Position numbers and translations under genes: made by a program. Positions 1 to 5,410 of a stretch of 6,603 bases of DNA are shown here, in pieces; position 1 is the first letter of the stretch; the number at the start of each line of letters is the position of its first letter. Location of the stretch: the NCBI GenBank assembly GCA_913009675.1, contig CAJVXD010000072.1, positions 1 to 6,603 of the forward strand, written 5' to 3'. Under the pieces are notes generated by a model. That model had not been told where the DNA came from and made no database searches. It was given only the letters and a program-made list of their open reading frames with translations. Source of the DNA: an uncultured bacterium (GTDB lineage Bacteria; Omnitrophota; Gorgyraeia; Gorgyraeales; Gorgyraeaceae).

Positions 1-126
1 GACCCAATTCTAGAAGATGTTTTTTCTGAATTTGAAGAAGGCCTAAAAAATAGACTTAAGAGCAAAGAAACTTCAAATCTATCTCATTCCACTAAGTTTT
101 TGCGTCAAGTTTTTTCTTCCCTGTAA
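1..126 (+). CDS. 3' end of an unrecognised gene (partial, 41 codons visible)
   Basis: Frame 1 is open from the first base of the window to a TAA stop at 124-126, while the other two forward frames close early. The visible peptide starts DPILEDVFSEFEEGLKNRLK and ends FLRQVFSSL, so it is a charged, probably helical tail with no motif I recognise. The stretch is visibly more AT-rich (TTT, AAA, GAA, TCT codons) than the genes downstream, and it is followed by a hairpin of a type often found beside REP-associated transposases. That makes a mobile-element or recently acquired gene possible, but the peptide itself does not show this. It could also be a chance open frame, because 41 codons is not strongly significant. 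Function unknown. Confidence 0.4.
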   Translation, partial: DPILEDVFSEFEEGLKNRLKSKETSNLSHSTKFLRQVFSSL

Positions 127-172
127 AATCTCATAAGCATATCGTTCCATTTTTTTCATCATCTCAAACAGA

Positions 173-199
173 AGAAAATAGGGACAGACACTATTTTCT
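173..199. repeat. Perfect 9-bp inverted repeat (REP/RAYT-type hairpin candidate)
   Basis: AGAAAATAG at 173-181 pairs perfectly with CTATTTTCT at 191-199 around the 9-nt loop GGACAGACA. The combined pattern, AAAATAG, then GGACAGACA, then CTATTTT, resembles a palindrome I remember next to REP-associated tyrosine transposase (RAYT, IS200/IS605-like) genes in many environmental bacteria. A terminator for the partial gene ending at 126 is less likely because the stem is AT-rich and has only a broken T run after it. Confidence 0.5.
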
Positions 200-224
200 A
201 TAACACTTAATGTGATGCAATTTG

Positions 225-250
225 CTTAAAACATTTCCTTAAAACATTTC
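225..250. repeat. Two tandem copies of a 13-bp unit
   Basis: The unit CTTAAAACATTTC occurs at 225-237 and again, identical, at 238-250. The next bases (CTTTG) begin a third copy that diverges at once. It lies just upstream of the putative gpmA promoter. It could be a replication-slippage duplication or a paired binding site; nothing seen decides between these. Confidence 0.75.
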
Positions 251-252
251 CT

Positions 253-281
253 TTGATTTTTGAGGGGGAAAGGTGTATATT
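253..281 (+). promoter_or_regulatory. Putative sigma-70 promoter for gpmA
   Basis: TTGATT at 253-258 and TATATT at 276-281 are separated by 17 bp, a good fit to -35/-10 boxes. Transcription would start near 288 and leave a leader of about 60 nt before gpmA. The leader contains a strong GAGGAGG at 299-305 that has no start codon at a useful distance. Confidence 0.5.
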
Positions 282-348
282 AAGATATCATGTTTTAGAG
301 GAGGTTTTTAGAAAGCTGAATAAGGGGAAGATTTAGACGGGGTGATAT

Positions 349-1107
349 ATGAGTGAGGTCATAAAATTAGTCCTTTTACGTCACGGCGAGAGTATATGGA
401 ACAAGGCGAATAAATTCACTGGTTGGACAGATGTGGATCTCTCTGAAAAAGGGATAGAGGAGGCAAAAGAGGCAGGTAGAGTCCTGAGGAAAGAGGGGTA
501 CACCTTTGAAGTGGCATTTACCTCTGTATTAAAGAGGGCTATAAGGACACTCTGGATAGCACTGGATGAAATGGATCTCATGTGGATACCTGTATATCGT
601 TCGTGGCGGTTGAACGAGCGTCATTATGGGTCGCTTCAGGGCCTTAATAAGGCAGAGATGGCCATGAAGTTTGGGGAAGACCAGGTTCTTGTATGGAGAA
701 GAAGTTATGATACGCCTCCTCCTGCGCTTGAGAAGACAGATAAACGTTATCCCGGTAATTACCCTATGTATAAAGATATGGATGAAAAGGATATTCCCTT
801 GACAGAATGTTTAAAGGATACAGTGGCACGTTTTTTGCCTTACTGGCATGATACAGTAGCACCTGCTATAAAATCCGGTAAAAAGGTCCTGATAGCTGCA
901 CACGGTAACAGTCTGAGGGCACTTGTGAAATATTTGGATAAGGTTTCGGATGAGGCAATAGTGAAATTGAACATACCTACAGGCATACCGCTTGTTTACG
1001 AACTCAACTCCGATCTAATCCCCATCAAACATTACTACCTTGGTGATCAGGAGAATGTCAAAAAGGCCATAGCCTCAGTAGCCAGCCAGGGTAAGGCCGC
1101 CAGATAA
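349..1107 (+). CDS. gpmA: 2,3-bisphosphoglycerate-dependent phosphoglycerate mutase
   Basis: This cytosolic glycolytic and gluconeogenic enzyme interconverts 3-phosphoglycerate and 2-phosphoglycerate using a phosphohistidine and a 2,3-bisphosphoglycerate primer. The 252-residue length matches the family (about 250). The histidine-phosphatase signature LLRHGES sits at residues 9-15, with phospho-accepting His12 next to Arg11. [13 protein letters not shown] (residues 23-35), ERHYGSLQG with catalytic Glu90, and AAHGNSLR with the second catalytic histidine His185 are all in place; Arg63 and the PPP segment near 122-125 are also typical. The start follows a modest GGGGTGA Shine-Dalgarno at 338-344, and M1 is a few residues before the first beta strand, as in homologues. 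It appears to be transcribed alone, because the next gene has its own promoter. Nothing is missing or odd. Confidence 0.97.
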   Translation: MSEVIKLVLLRHGESIWNKANKFTGWTDVDLSEKGIEEAKEAGRVLRKEGYTFEVAFTSVLKRAIRTLWIALDEMDLMWIPVYRSWRLNERHYGSLQGLNKAEMAMKFGEDQVLVWRRSYDTPPPALEKTDKRYPGNYPMYKDMDEKDIPLTECLKDTVARFLPYWHDTVAPAIKSGKKVLIAAHGNSLRALVKYLDKVSDEAIVKLNIPTGIPLVYELNSDLIPIKHYYLGDQENVKKAIASVASQGKAAR

Positions 1108-1194
1108 ATACAGAAGTTAGTGAACGGTTTAAGGTGTGAGGTTTAGGGTTAACCTTACATTCAGCAACCTTATGTTTCAACTGGAGCAGTGCCC

Positions 1195-1223
1195 TTGACG
1201 ATTGGATAATCATAGGGTATAGT
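1195..1223 (+). promoter_or_regulatory. Strong sigma-70-like promoter for the membrane protein gene
   Basis: TTGACG at 1195-1200 and TATAGT at 1218-1223 have exact 17-bp spacing. The predicted start near 1230 gives a leader of only about 20 nt that carries the Shine-Dalgarno GGGAGGTG (1237-1244), correctly spaced to the ATG at 1249. Confidence 0.65.
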
Positions 1224-1248
1224 TTTAGTTTAGAAAGGGAGGTGGGGT

Positions 1249-1923
1249 ATGGATTGGAATGCTGTAGTTATGGAGCCTGTAAAGGAGGTACTTACCAGGG
1301 TAGCCGGGTTTTTGCCAACCCTTATAGGGGTGCTGGTAATCCTTGTAGTCGGCTGGATTGTGGCAGGGATGATCAAAACCATTGTGGTCAAGGTCTTGAA
1401 ACTAATCCAGCTTGATACGGCAAGTGAAAAATCAGGCCTTGGTGATGTTTTAAGGAGAGGCGGCATAAGACAAACTGTCTCTGAATTGATAGGGGTGCTT
1501 ATCTATTGGCTTATAATGTTATTGGTGTTTATGACCGCCTTAAACGCACTCGGTATGACAGTAGTAGCCTCATTGCTGGACAAGGTCATACTCTATATAC
1601 CCAATGTAATAGCGGCAGTGTTTATACTCTCTCTGGGTATATTCTTTTCTAGCATGGTAGGGACCATAGTCCGCACTGCTTCAAGTAACGCGGGTATCGA
1701 TCAGGCGAAATTCCTTGGTCAGGTTACTCAGTCAGTCATCATGATATTTGCAGTTATAATAACACTTGAACAGCTCAATGTCGCTTCATCCATATTGAAT
1801 CTAGCCGTTAATATTATACTGGCTTCAATAGGTCTGGCCTTAGCCATAGCAGTAGGGCTTGGGTCAAAGGATATTGCCGGGAAGATGATGCAGGAGTTCA
1901 TAGACAAGCTGAAAAGCAAATAG
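1249..1923 (+). CDS. Small mechanosensitive-channel-like membrane protein (conserved TM helix type)
   Basis: This is a 224-residue inner-membrane protein with about five hydrophobic segments, near residues 21-42, 78-101, 113-140, 159-176 and 182-204. It reads as the conserved TM-helix repeat found in MscS-related and CmpX-like proteins. Signs of this are FLPTLIGVLVILVVGWIVAG near the N-terminus, a repeat of the pattern at YIPNVIAAVFILSLGIF, and a last glycine/alanine-rich helix (LASIGLALAIAVGLGSKDIAG) like the pore-lining TM3 of MscS. After that helix it ends within about 20 residues, so the cytoplasmic beta domain and C-terminal vestibule of true MscS channels are absent. The likely role is membrane-tension or osmotic adaptation, but channel activity cannot be assumed. 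The gene has its own promoter, a strong ribosome site and a terminator, so it is probably a single-gene unit. Confidence 0.82.
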   Translation: MDWNAVVMEPVKEVLTRVAGFLPTLIGVLVILVVGWIVAGMIKTIVVKVLKLIQLDTASEKSGLGDVLRRGGIRQTVSELIGVLIYWLIMLLVFMTALNALGMTVVASLLDKVILYIPNVIAAVFILSLGIFFSSMVGTIVRTASSNAGIDQAKFLGQVTQSVIMIFAVIITLEQLNVASSILNLAVNIILASIGLALAIAVGLGSKDIAGKMMQEFIDKLKSK

Positions 1924-1956
1924 CAAAGTTGTCTGAGTTTTTGGTTAATTTTTGAG

Positions 1957-1990
1957 CCCTGCATCCGTTTTAACGGATGCAGGGTTTTTT
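1957..1990 (+). terminator. Rho-independent terminator
   Basis: CCCTGCATCCGTT (1957-1969) pairs over all 13 bases with AACGGATGCAGGG (1972-1984). The loop is two unpaired T as drawn, or four or more if the top pairs open. A run of six T follows directly (1985-1990). It lies 33 nt after the stop codon of the membrane protein gene and isolates that gene from the downstream regulator. Confidence 0.95.
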
Positions 1991-2020
1991 AGTTATCCAG
2001 GACGTGAGAGAGGCTTCGTC

Positions 2021-2049
2021 TTGACATGCCAACCATCATTATATACAAT
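2021..2049 (+). promoter_or_regulatory. Near-consensus sigma-70 promoter for the LacI-family gene
   Basis: A perfect TTGACA at 2021-2026 and TACAAT at 2044-2049 are 17 bp apart. The predicted transcript starts near 2056, about 210 nt before the regulator's start codon, which is a long leader for this compact region. No other promoter of this quality is seen closer to the gene. Confidence 0.7.
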
Positions 2050-2061
2050 AAGAGAGAATGA

Positions 2062-2262
2062 AAGACGATTGGACGTTATGCCGTTGAAGGCCTTAAGCTT
2101 ACATATCAGGGGATATTTACAAAGCCGCAGTTTTCAGCAGTCCTGCCTATCTGGGGGGGGGTATTCAGGAAGGATTCCGATAGTGTAACCAGGCAGAATT
2201 TATCGATATCTGTAATCGCCGGCATTGTTAATAGAAACGGACAGACAGTAACGAGGAGGTAG
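2062..2262 (+). pseudogene. Start-less open frame in the lacI leader (possible gene remnant or frameshifted small ORF)
   Basis: From just after a TGA at 2059-2061, one frame stays open for 66 codons to a TAG at 2260-2262, four bases before the regulator's ATG. The deduced peptide begins KTIGRYAVEGLKLTYQG and ends IVNRNGQTVTRR. Its codons resemble those of the neighbouring genes, but it has no ATG, GTG or TTG start in frame near its 5' end. An ATG at 2058-2060 is out of frame and reads only nine codons. One extra or missing base near 2060 would join that ATG to the long frame, giving a protein starting M-K-K-T-I-G-R. A run of nine G at 2153-2161, where base-count errors are common, lies inside it. 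I do not recognise the peptide. The alternative is a plain untranslated leader that is open by chance. Confidence 0.3.
2253..2259 (+). promoter_or_regulatory. Strong Shine-Dalgarno of the LacI-family gene
   Basis: GAGGAGG lies 7 nt before the ATG at 2267, close to ideal spacing. It fixes the start used for the regulator, which begins directly at its helix-turn-helix. Confidence 0.85.
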
Positions 2263-2266
2263 GAAA

Positions 2267-3265
2267 ATGAAAAACATAAGCATAAGAGACGTTGCAAGAG
2301 AAGCAGGTGTTTCTATAGCTACAACCTCGCGTGTCCTCAATAGATTATCTACAGTCAAAAAGACGAACAAGATACGCGTAGAGGCCGCAATCCGTAAACT
2401 TAAATTCAGGCCCAATGTGAGCGCACAGCGTCTTGCCTCAAAACGCAATAATGCCATAGGCCTTGTTATTCCGAGATACTCCGATATCTTTCATTCGTTT
2501 TACGCCCTTCAGGTTCTAGAGGGGGTAGGCCTTGCCGTGGAAAGATTAAGACTGGATCTGTTATTGCATATCACTAACGGGGACAGTTTTTTAAATATCT
2601 CAGCGGTCGAGGGCCTGATATTTTCTGATATTATAGGCAATGAGGAAGAGGTGGATGCCGTCTTGGAAATGGAACTTCCGTGTGTCATCATGAATTATCT
2701 CACCAAGGATCTGCCTGTCTCGTGTGTGGCTATAGATAATTTTGGATCGGCATGCAAGGCCTTAGAGCATCTTATCAAATTAGGTCATTCCAGGATTGCT
2801 ACTATTACCGGAGAGTTAAGGTCTCAGGTAGCCATAGATAGGTTAAATGGATACGTAAAAACTCTGGAAAGGCACAGAATAGAGAAGAGGCAGGCCTATA
2901 TAAGATATGGAGATTTTGGAAGAGATTCGGCAGTTAAAGCTACAAAAGAACTCCTAAGGCTGAAGGATCCTCCTACGGCTATCTTTGCTGCCAGCGATGA
3001 GATGGCCGTAGGCGCCATCCAGGTGTGCATTGAAAACGGTATCAACGTCCCCCGGGATATGTCTATCATGGGATTCGATGATAATCCCCTGGCATTAGGT
3101 TTCTCTCCGATCCCTATTACTACTATGAGACAGCCGTTGCATAAGATGGCCGTCGAGGCCACTGGAATATTGCATAAGATTATAACCCGGAAGATAAAAG
3201 GTAAGAAAGATATAGTCCTTTCAAGTGAACTCATAGAACGCAGCTCCTGCCAAAGGTTAACCTGA
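2267..3265 (+). CDS. LacI/GalR-family transcriptional regulator
   Basis: This is a 332-residue DNA-binding regulator of typical family length. The N-terminal helix-turn-helix spans about residues 4-25 (ISIRDVAREAGVSIATTSRV), followed by the hinge helix near 49-60 (PNVSAQRLASKR). The periplasmic-binding-protein-like effector domain runs from about residue 63 to the end. It shows the usual landmarks: IGLVIPRYSD, a VAIDNFGSA strand-turn, HLIKLGHSRIATITG, and PTAIFAASDEMAVGAIQ followed by IMGFDDNPLA. The recognition helix has ATTSRVLN where most members have ATVSRVLN, a mild variation. Family members usually bind a sugar or nucleobase and control nearby catabolic genes, but none is visible here. 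The closest downstream genes are for biotin synthesis and have their own promoter. The target and ligand are unknown; autoregulation through the long leader is possible. Confidence 0.93.
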   Translation: MKNISIRDVAREAGVSIATTSRVLNRLSTVKKTNKIRVEAAIRKLKFRPNVSAQRLASKRNNAIGLVIPRYSDIFHSFYALQVLEGVGLAVERLRLDLLLHITNGDSFLNISAVEGLIFSDIIGNEEEVDAVLEMELPCVIMNYLTKDLPVSCVAIDNFGSACKALEHLIKLGHSRIATITGELRSQVAIDRLNGYVKTLERHRIEKRQAYIRYGDFGRDSAVKATKELLRLKDPPTAIFAASDEMAVGAIQVCIENGINVPRDMSIMGFDDNPLALGFSPIPITTMRQPLHKMAVEATGILHKIITRKIKGKKDIVLSSELIERSSCQRLT

Positions 3266-3285
3266 TTCTATGGACGGGTTGACAA
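3254..3285. promoter_or_regulatory. Candidate BirA (biotin repressor) operator
   Basis: AGGTTAACC (3254-3262) and GGTTGACAA (3277-3285) form an interrupted dyad with a 14-bp spacer. From memory, BirA operators have the form TTGTNAACC, 14-16 bp, GGTTNACAA. The right half matches at every defined position and the left half matches 7 of 9. The right half covers the -35 box (3279-3284) of the bioB promoter, so bound BirA would block RNA polymerase. The left half overlaps the last codons and stop of the LacI-family gene. No birA gene is in the window. Confidence 0.65.
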
Positions 3286-3307
3286 TTGTTAAATCTGTGT
3301 GTAAAAT
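3279..3307 (+). promoter_or_regulatory. bioB promoter
   Basis: A perfect TTGACA (3279-3284) and TAAAAT (3302-3307) have 17-bp spacing. The predicted start near 3314 leaves only about 22 nt of leader. The boxes lie between the LacI-family gene and bioB, so the biotin genes form a separate transcription unit. An imperfect palindrome, TTGACAATTGTTAA (3279-3292), also spans the -35 region. Confidence 0.75.
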
Positions 3308-3335
3308 ATCCCTGATACACTAGGTTTTAAATCAT

Positions 3336-4298
3336 ATGATAAAATCTGTCCTGAATAATATACTATCCGGTAAGGCTATAGAATTTGAGGAAGCAAAGGA
3401 GCTTTTAGATACAGGAAGGGAGGAACTGTATCTTCTTATGCATGCAGCTGATACCATAAGGCGGAGGTCTTGCGGTAATAAGATCGATCTATGTTCTTTG
3501 ATAAATGCAAAGAGTGGGTTCTGTTCGGAGGATTGCAAGTTTTGTGCCCAATCCAGTCACTATAAAACGGATTGCAAGGTTTACCCTTTTATCGGCGTCG
3601 AAAGGATTGTCAAGAAGGCAAAAAAGGCAAAGGGATGGGGGGCGGATAATTTTTGTATCGTAATTAGCGGGACGGGGCCGACAGAAGAGGAGTTCGATAA
3701 AATAAAAAAGGCAATAGAGAGGATAAATAAAGAAGTCGGGATAAAGGTAGATTGTTCTTTAGGGAGTTTGCGGATAGGTATGGTCAAGGCATTGAAGGAG
3801 TTGAGGGTAGAGAGGTATAATCACAATTTAGAGGCATCCGAGGATTTTTATAAAAGTGTCTGCACGACCCATTCTTATAATGGGCGGGTGAGTATGGTGG
3901 GGATGTTAAAAGACGTGGGATTAAATCCATGCTGTGGTGGTATAATAGGGATGGGGGAGACGCCCGAACAAAGGATAAGGCTGGCGTTTAGTTTAAAAAG
4001 GTTGAATGTAAAATGTGTCCCCGTAAATATACTTAATCCTAGAAAAGGGACGCCCCTGCAGGATATAGAGACGCTTTCCCCATTTGATATAATAAAGACG
4101 ATAGCTGTTTTCAGGTTGATATTGCCCGGGGCTATAATAAAGATTGCGGGGGGCAGAGAATATACCCTGCGTGATTTGCAGGCAATGGTATTTATGGCAG
4201 GGGCAAATGGCATGATAATAGGCGGGTACCTGACTACGAAGGGTAGGTCAGTCGAACAGGATCTGCAGATGCTGCGAGATCTAGGATTTGAGCTTTAA
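3336..4298 (+). CDS. bioB: Biotin synthase (radical SAM)
   Basis: BioB inserts sulphur into dethiobiotin, the last step of biotin synthesis, using S-adenosylmethionine radical chemistry. The 320-residue protein has the radical-SAM cluster motif CxxxCxxC as Cys63, Cys67 and Cys70 (GFCSEDCKFCAQSSHY). By comparison with the E. coli enzyme, the auxiliary [2Fe-2S] ligands are Cys107 (FCIVISGTG), Cys140 (VDCSLGSL), Cys199 (the first cysteine of CCGGIIGMGE) and Arg264 (IKIAGGRE). YNHNLEAS, NILNPRKGTP and the C-terminal GANGMIIGGYLTTKGR are also characteristic. It is slightly shorter than E. coli BioB (346) but lacks no core element. The ATG has only a weak Shine-Dalgarno (TAGGTTTT, 3321-3328), so translation may be modest. 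It is the first gene of the biotin set; a 134-nt gap with a large hairpin separates it from the next gene. Confidence 0.97.
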   Translation: MIKSVLNNILSGKAIEFEEAKELLDTGREELYLLMHAADTIRRRSCGNKIDLCSLINAKSGFCSEDCKFCAQSSHYKTDCKVYPFIGVERIVKKAKKAKGWGADNFCIVISGTGPTEEEFDKIKKAIERINKEVGIKVDCSLGSLRIGMVKALKELRVERYNHNLEASEDFYKSVCTTHSYNGRVSMVGMLKDVGLNPCCGGIIGMGETPEQRIRLAFSLKRLNVKCVPVNILNPRKGTPLQDIETLSPFDIIKTIAVFRLILPGAIIKIAGGREYTLRDLQAMVFMAGANGMIIGGYLTTKGRSVEQDLQMLRDLGFEL

Positions 4299-4335
4299 TG
4301 TTGTGCTAATAGATTGCGTTACATGAAGTTATTTT

Positions 4336-4372
4336 GTAGTATAGTAAAGCATAGAGCGCTTTCCTATACTAC
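4336..4372. repeat. 15-bp inverted repeat between bioB and the bioU-like gene
   Basis: GTAGTATAGTAAAGC (4336-4350) and GCTTTCCTATACTAC (4358-4372) pair with a single mismatch around the 7-nt loop ATAGAGC. Flanking ATTTT and GAAAAT could lengthen the stem with a bulge. No T run follows on the plus strand, so it is a poor intrinsic terminator. It could be an mRNA-stabilising or processing hairpin within a bioB-bioU-bioF transcript, or an operator: a weak promoter-like pair TTGCGT (4314-4319) and TAGTAT (4337-4342) with 17-bp spacing overlaps its left arm. Confidence 0.75.
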
Positions 4373-4422
4373 TGAAAATTGCAGAAGGTCATGGTCAAAG
4401 GCGATTTTCTTGTATAAAGACA

Positions 4423-4430
4423 GGGGGAGG
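4423..4430 (+). promoter_or_regulatory. Unusually purine-rich, tightly spaced Shine-Dalgarno of the bioU-like gene
   Basis: GGGGGAGG ends just 2 nt before the ATG at 4433, closer than the usual 5-9 nt. The start is nevertheless secure, because the Rossmann beta strand (EIRIAVLGAGGLG) begins at residue 3. It is by far the strongest anti-Shine-Dalgarno match among the three biotin genes. Confidence 0.7.
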
Positions 4431-4432
4431 AT

Positions 4433-5380
4433 ATGAAGGAGATTCGAATTGCAGTTTTGGGAGCAGGGGGGCTTGGAAAGGCATGCTTGGAGGTAGCAGG
4501 GAAGAAAAAGGAGCCAAGGGTTGTTGCCATTTGTGACTCGCACGGCTATCTATATTCTAAAGAGGGCATAGGTTTGGAAGATCTAAAAGGCCTGAAGCCA
4601 TCCAAGGATCCTATAGGAGAGATTATAAAATTAAGACATAGATATGACGGAATTTTTGTGGCACTTCCGAATTTGCCAAATGAATTTATCCCAGGTGTAA
4701 TAAGGCGTTTTATATCCGCAGGTTATAGCGGTGTTTATACCTGTGCATTAAAACGCACAAGTGCAATTAAGTTAATGATGAGATTAGATGCCGGTTTCAA
4801 GAGAAATAAAAGCGTATATATAGCAGGATGCGGTGCAACCCCTGGGCTTCTATCAGCTGCAGCGGTATTGGCCGCGCAGTCATTTACGAAGGTTGAAGAT
4901 GTAAATATCTGGTGGGGGGTTGGTATTTCAAACTGGGACGCATACAGGGCGACCATCAGGGAAGATATTGCACACCTGTCGGGGTATACAGTTAGTAGGG
5001 CAAAAAGGATGACAGATGAGGCGGTTGAAGAGCTGTTAGATAAGACAGATGGAAGACTTGTCTTGCATAATATGGAGCATGCAGATGATATCCTGCTTAA
5101 AAGGGCAGGGGTGGTTGATTCCATGAAGAAGGTTTCGGTAGGTGGCGTAATGGATACAAGACACGCAAGAAAACCTGTCTCTACGACAATGACCCTTACC
5201 GGTACGACCTTTGAAGGTAAGAGATCCAGCCATAGATTTATATTAGGTGACGAAACATCCATGGCGGCCAATGTTATTGGACCTGCCTTTGGTTATCTTA
5301 AGCGAGCAGTCTGGCTGAAGAAACATCGGATATACGGTATATTCGGCTCGACTGAATTTATGCCTATGGTGATGAGGTAG
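4433..5380 (+). CDS. bioU: BioU-like (S)-8-amino-7-oxononanoate synthase / DAPA-forming suicide enzyme (saccharopine dehydrogenase-like)
   Basis: This 315-residue protein has an N-terminal Rossmann fold: GAGGLG at residues 10-15 and Asp35 at the end of strand two, where the nucleotide ribose is usually held. The sequence has the saccharopine-dehydrogenase-like look of cyanobacterial BioU, including WGVGISNWDAYRATIREDIA near 161-180 and HNMEHADDILL near 212-222. BioU uses NAD(P)H to turn KAPA into DAPA (as a carbamate) by donating the amino group of its own lysine (Lys124 in Synechocystis), which then remains as allysine, so each molecule works once. Lys107 in CALKRTSA is my best candidate for that lysine, but I could not align it. 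The placement between bioB and bioF, with no bioA in the window, is the strongest support. Alternative: an amino-acid dehydrogenase-like oxidoreductase of other function. Confidence 0.8.
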   Translation: MKEIRIAVLGAGGLGKACLEVAGKKKEPRVVAICDSHGYLYSKEGIGLEDLKGLKPSKDPIGEIIKLRHRYDGIFVALPNLPNEFIPGVIRRFISAGYSGVYTCALKRTSAIKLMMRLDAGFKRNKSVYIAGCGATPGLLSAAAVLAAQSFTKVEDVNIWWGVGISNWDAYRATIREDIAHLSGYTVSRAKRMTDEAVEELLDKTDGRLVLHNMEHADDILLKRAGVVDSMKKVSVGGVMDTRHARKPVSTTMTLTGTTFEGKRSSHRFILGDETSMAANVIGPAFGYLKRAVWLKKHRIYGIFGSTEFMPMVMR

Positions 5381-5410
5381 CTAGTCTCTAGTGTCAGTAC
5401 AGACAAAATT

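Noticed and set aside
1130..1157. TAAGGT ... ACCTTA inverted repeat after gpmA as a terminator
   Set aside because: The stem is only 6 bp with a 16-nt loop and no T run follows it; too weak to call.
2058..2087. Nine-codon ORF at the start of the lacI leader as an attenuator peptide
   Set aside because: It has no run of a single amino acid's codons, lies almost at the predicted transcript start with no room for a ribosome site, and no terminator/antiterminator pair follows it.
1952..2188. 78-codon plus-strand open frame after the membrane protein gene
   Set aside because: It runs through the strong terminator hairpin and the lacI promoter and has no Shine-Dalgarno site or recognisable protein character.
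2062..2266. Known riboswitch in the lacI leader
   Set aside because: I could not recognise the conserved core of any common riboswitch class, and LacI regulators rarely have one.
4735..5271. 178-codon minus-strand open frame
   Set aside because: It lies wholly inside the well-supported bioU-like gene on the other strand. It has no ribosome site, promoter or recognisable motif, so it is an antisense shadow.
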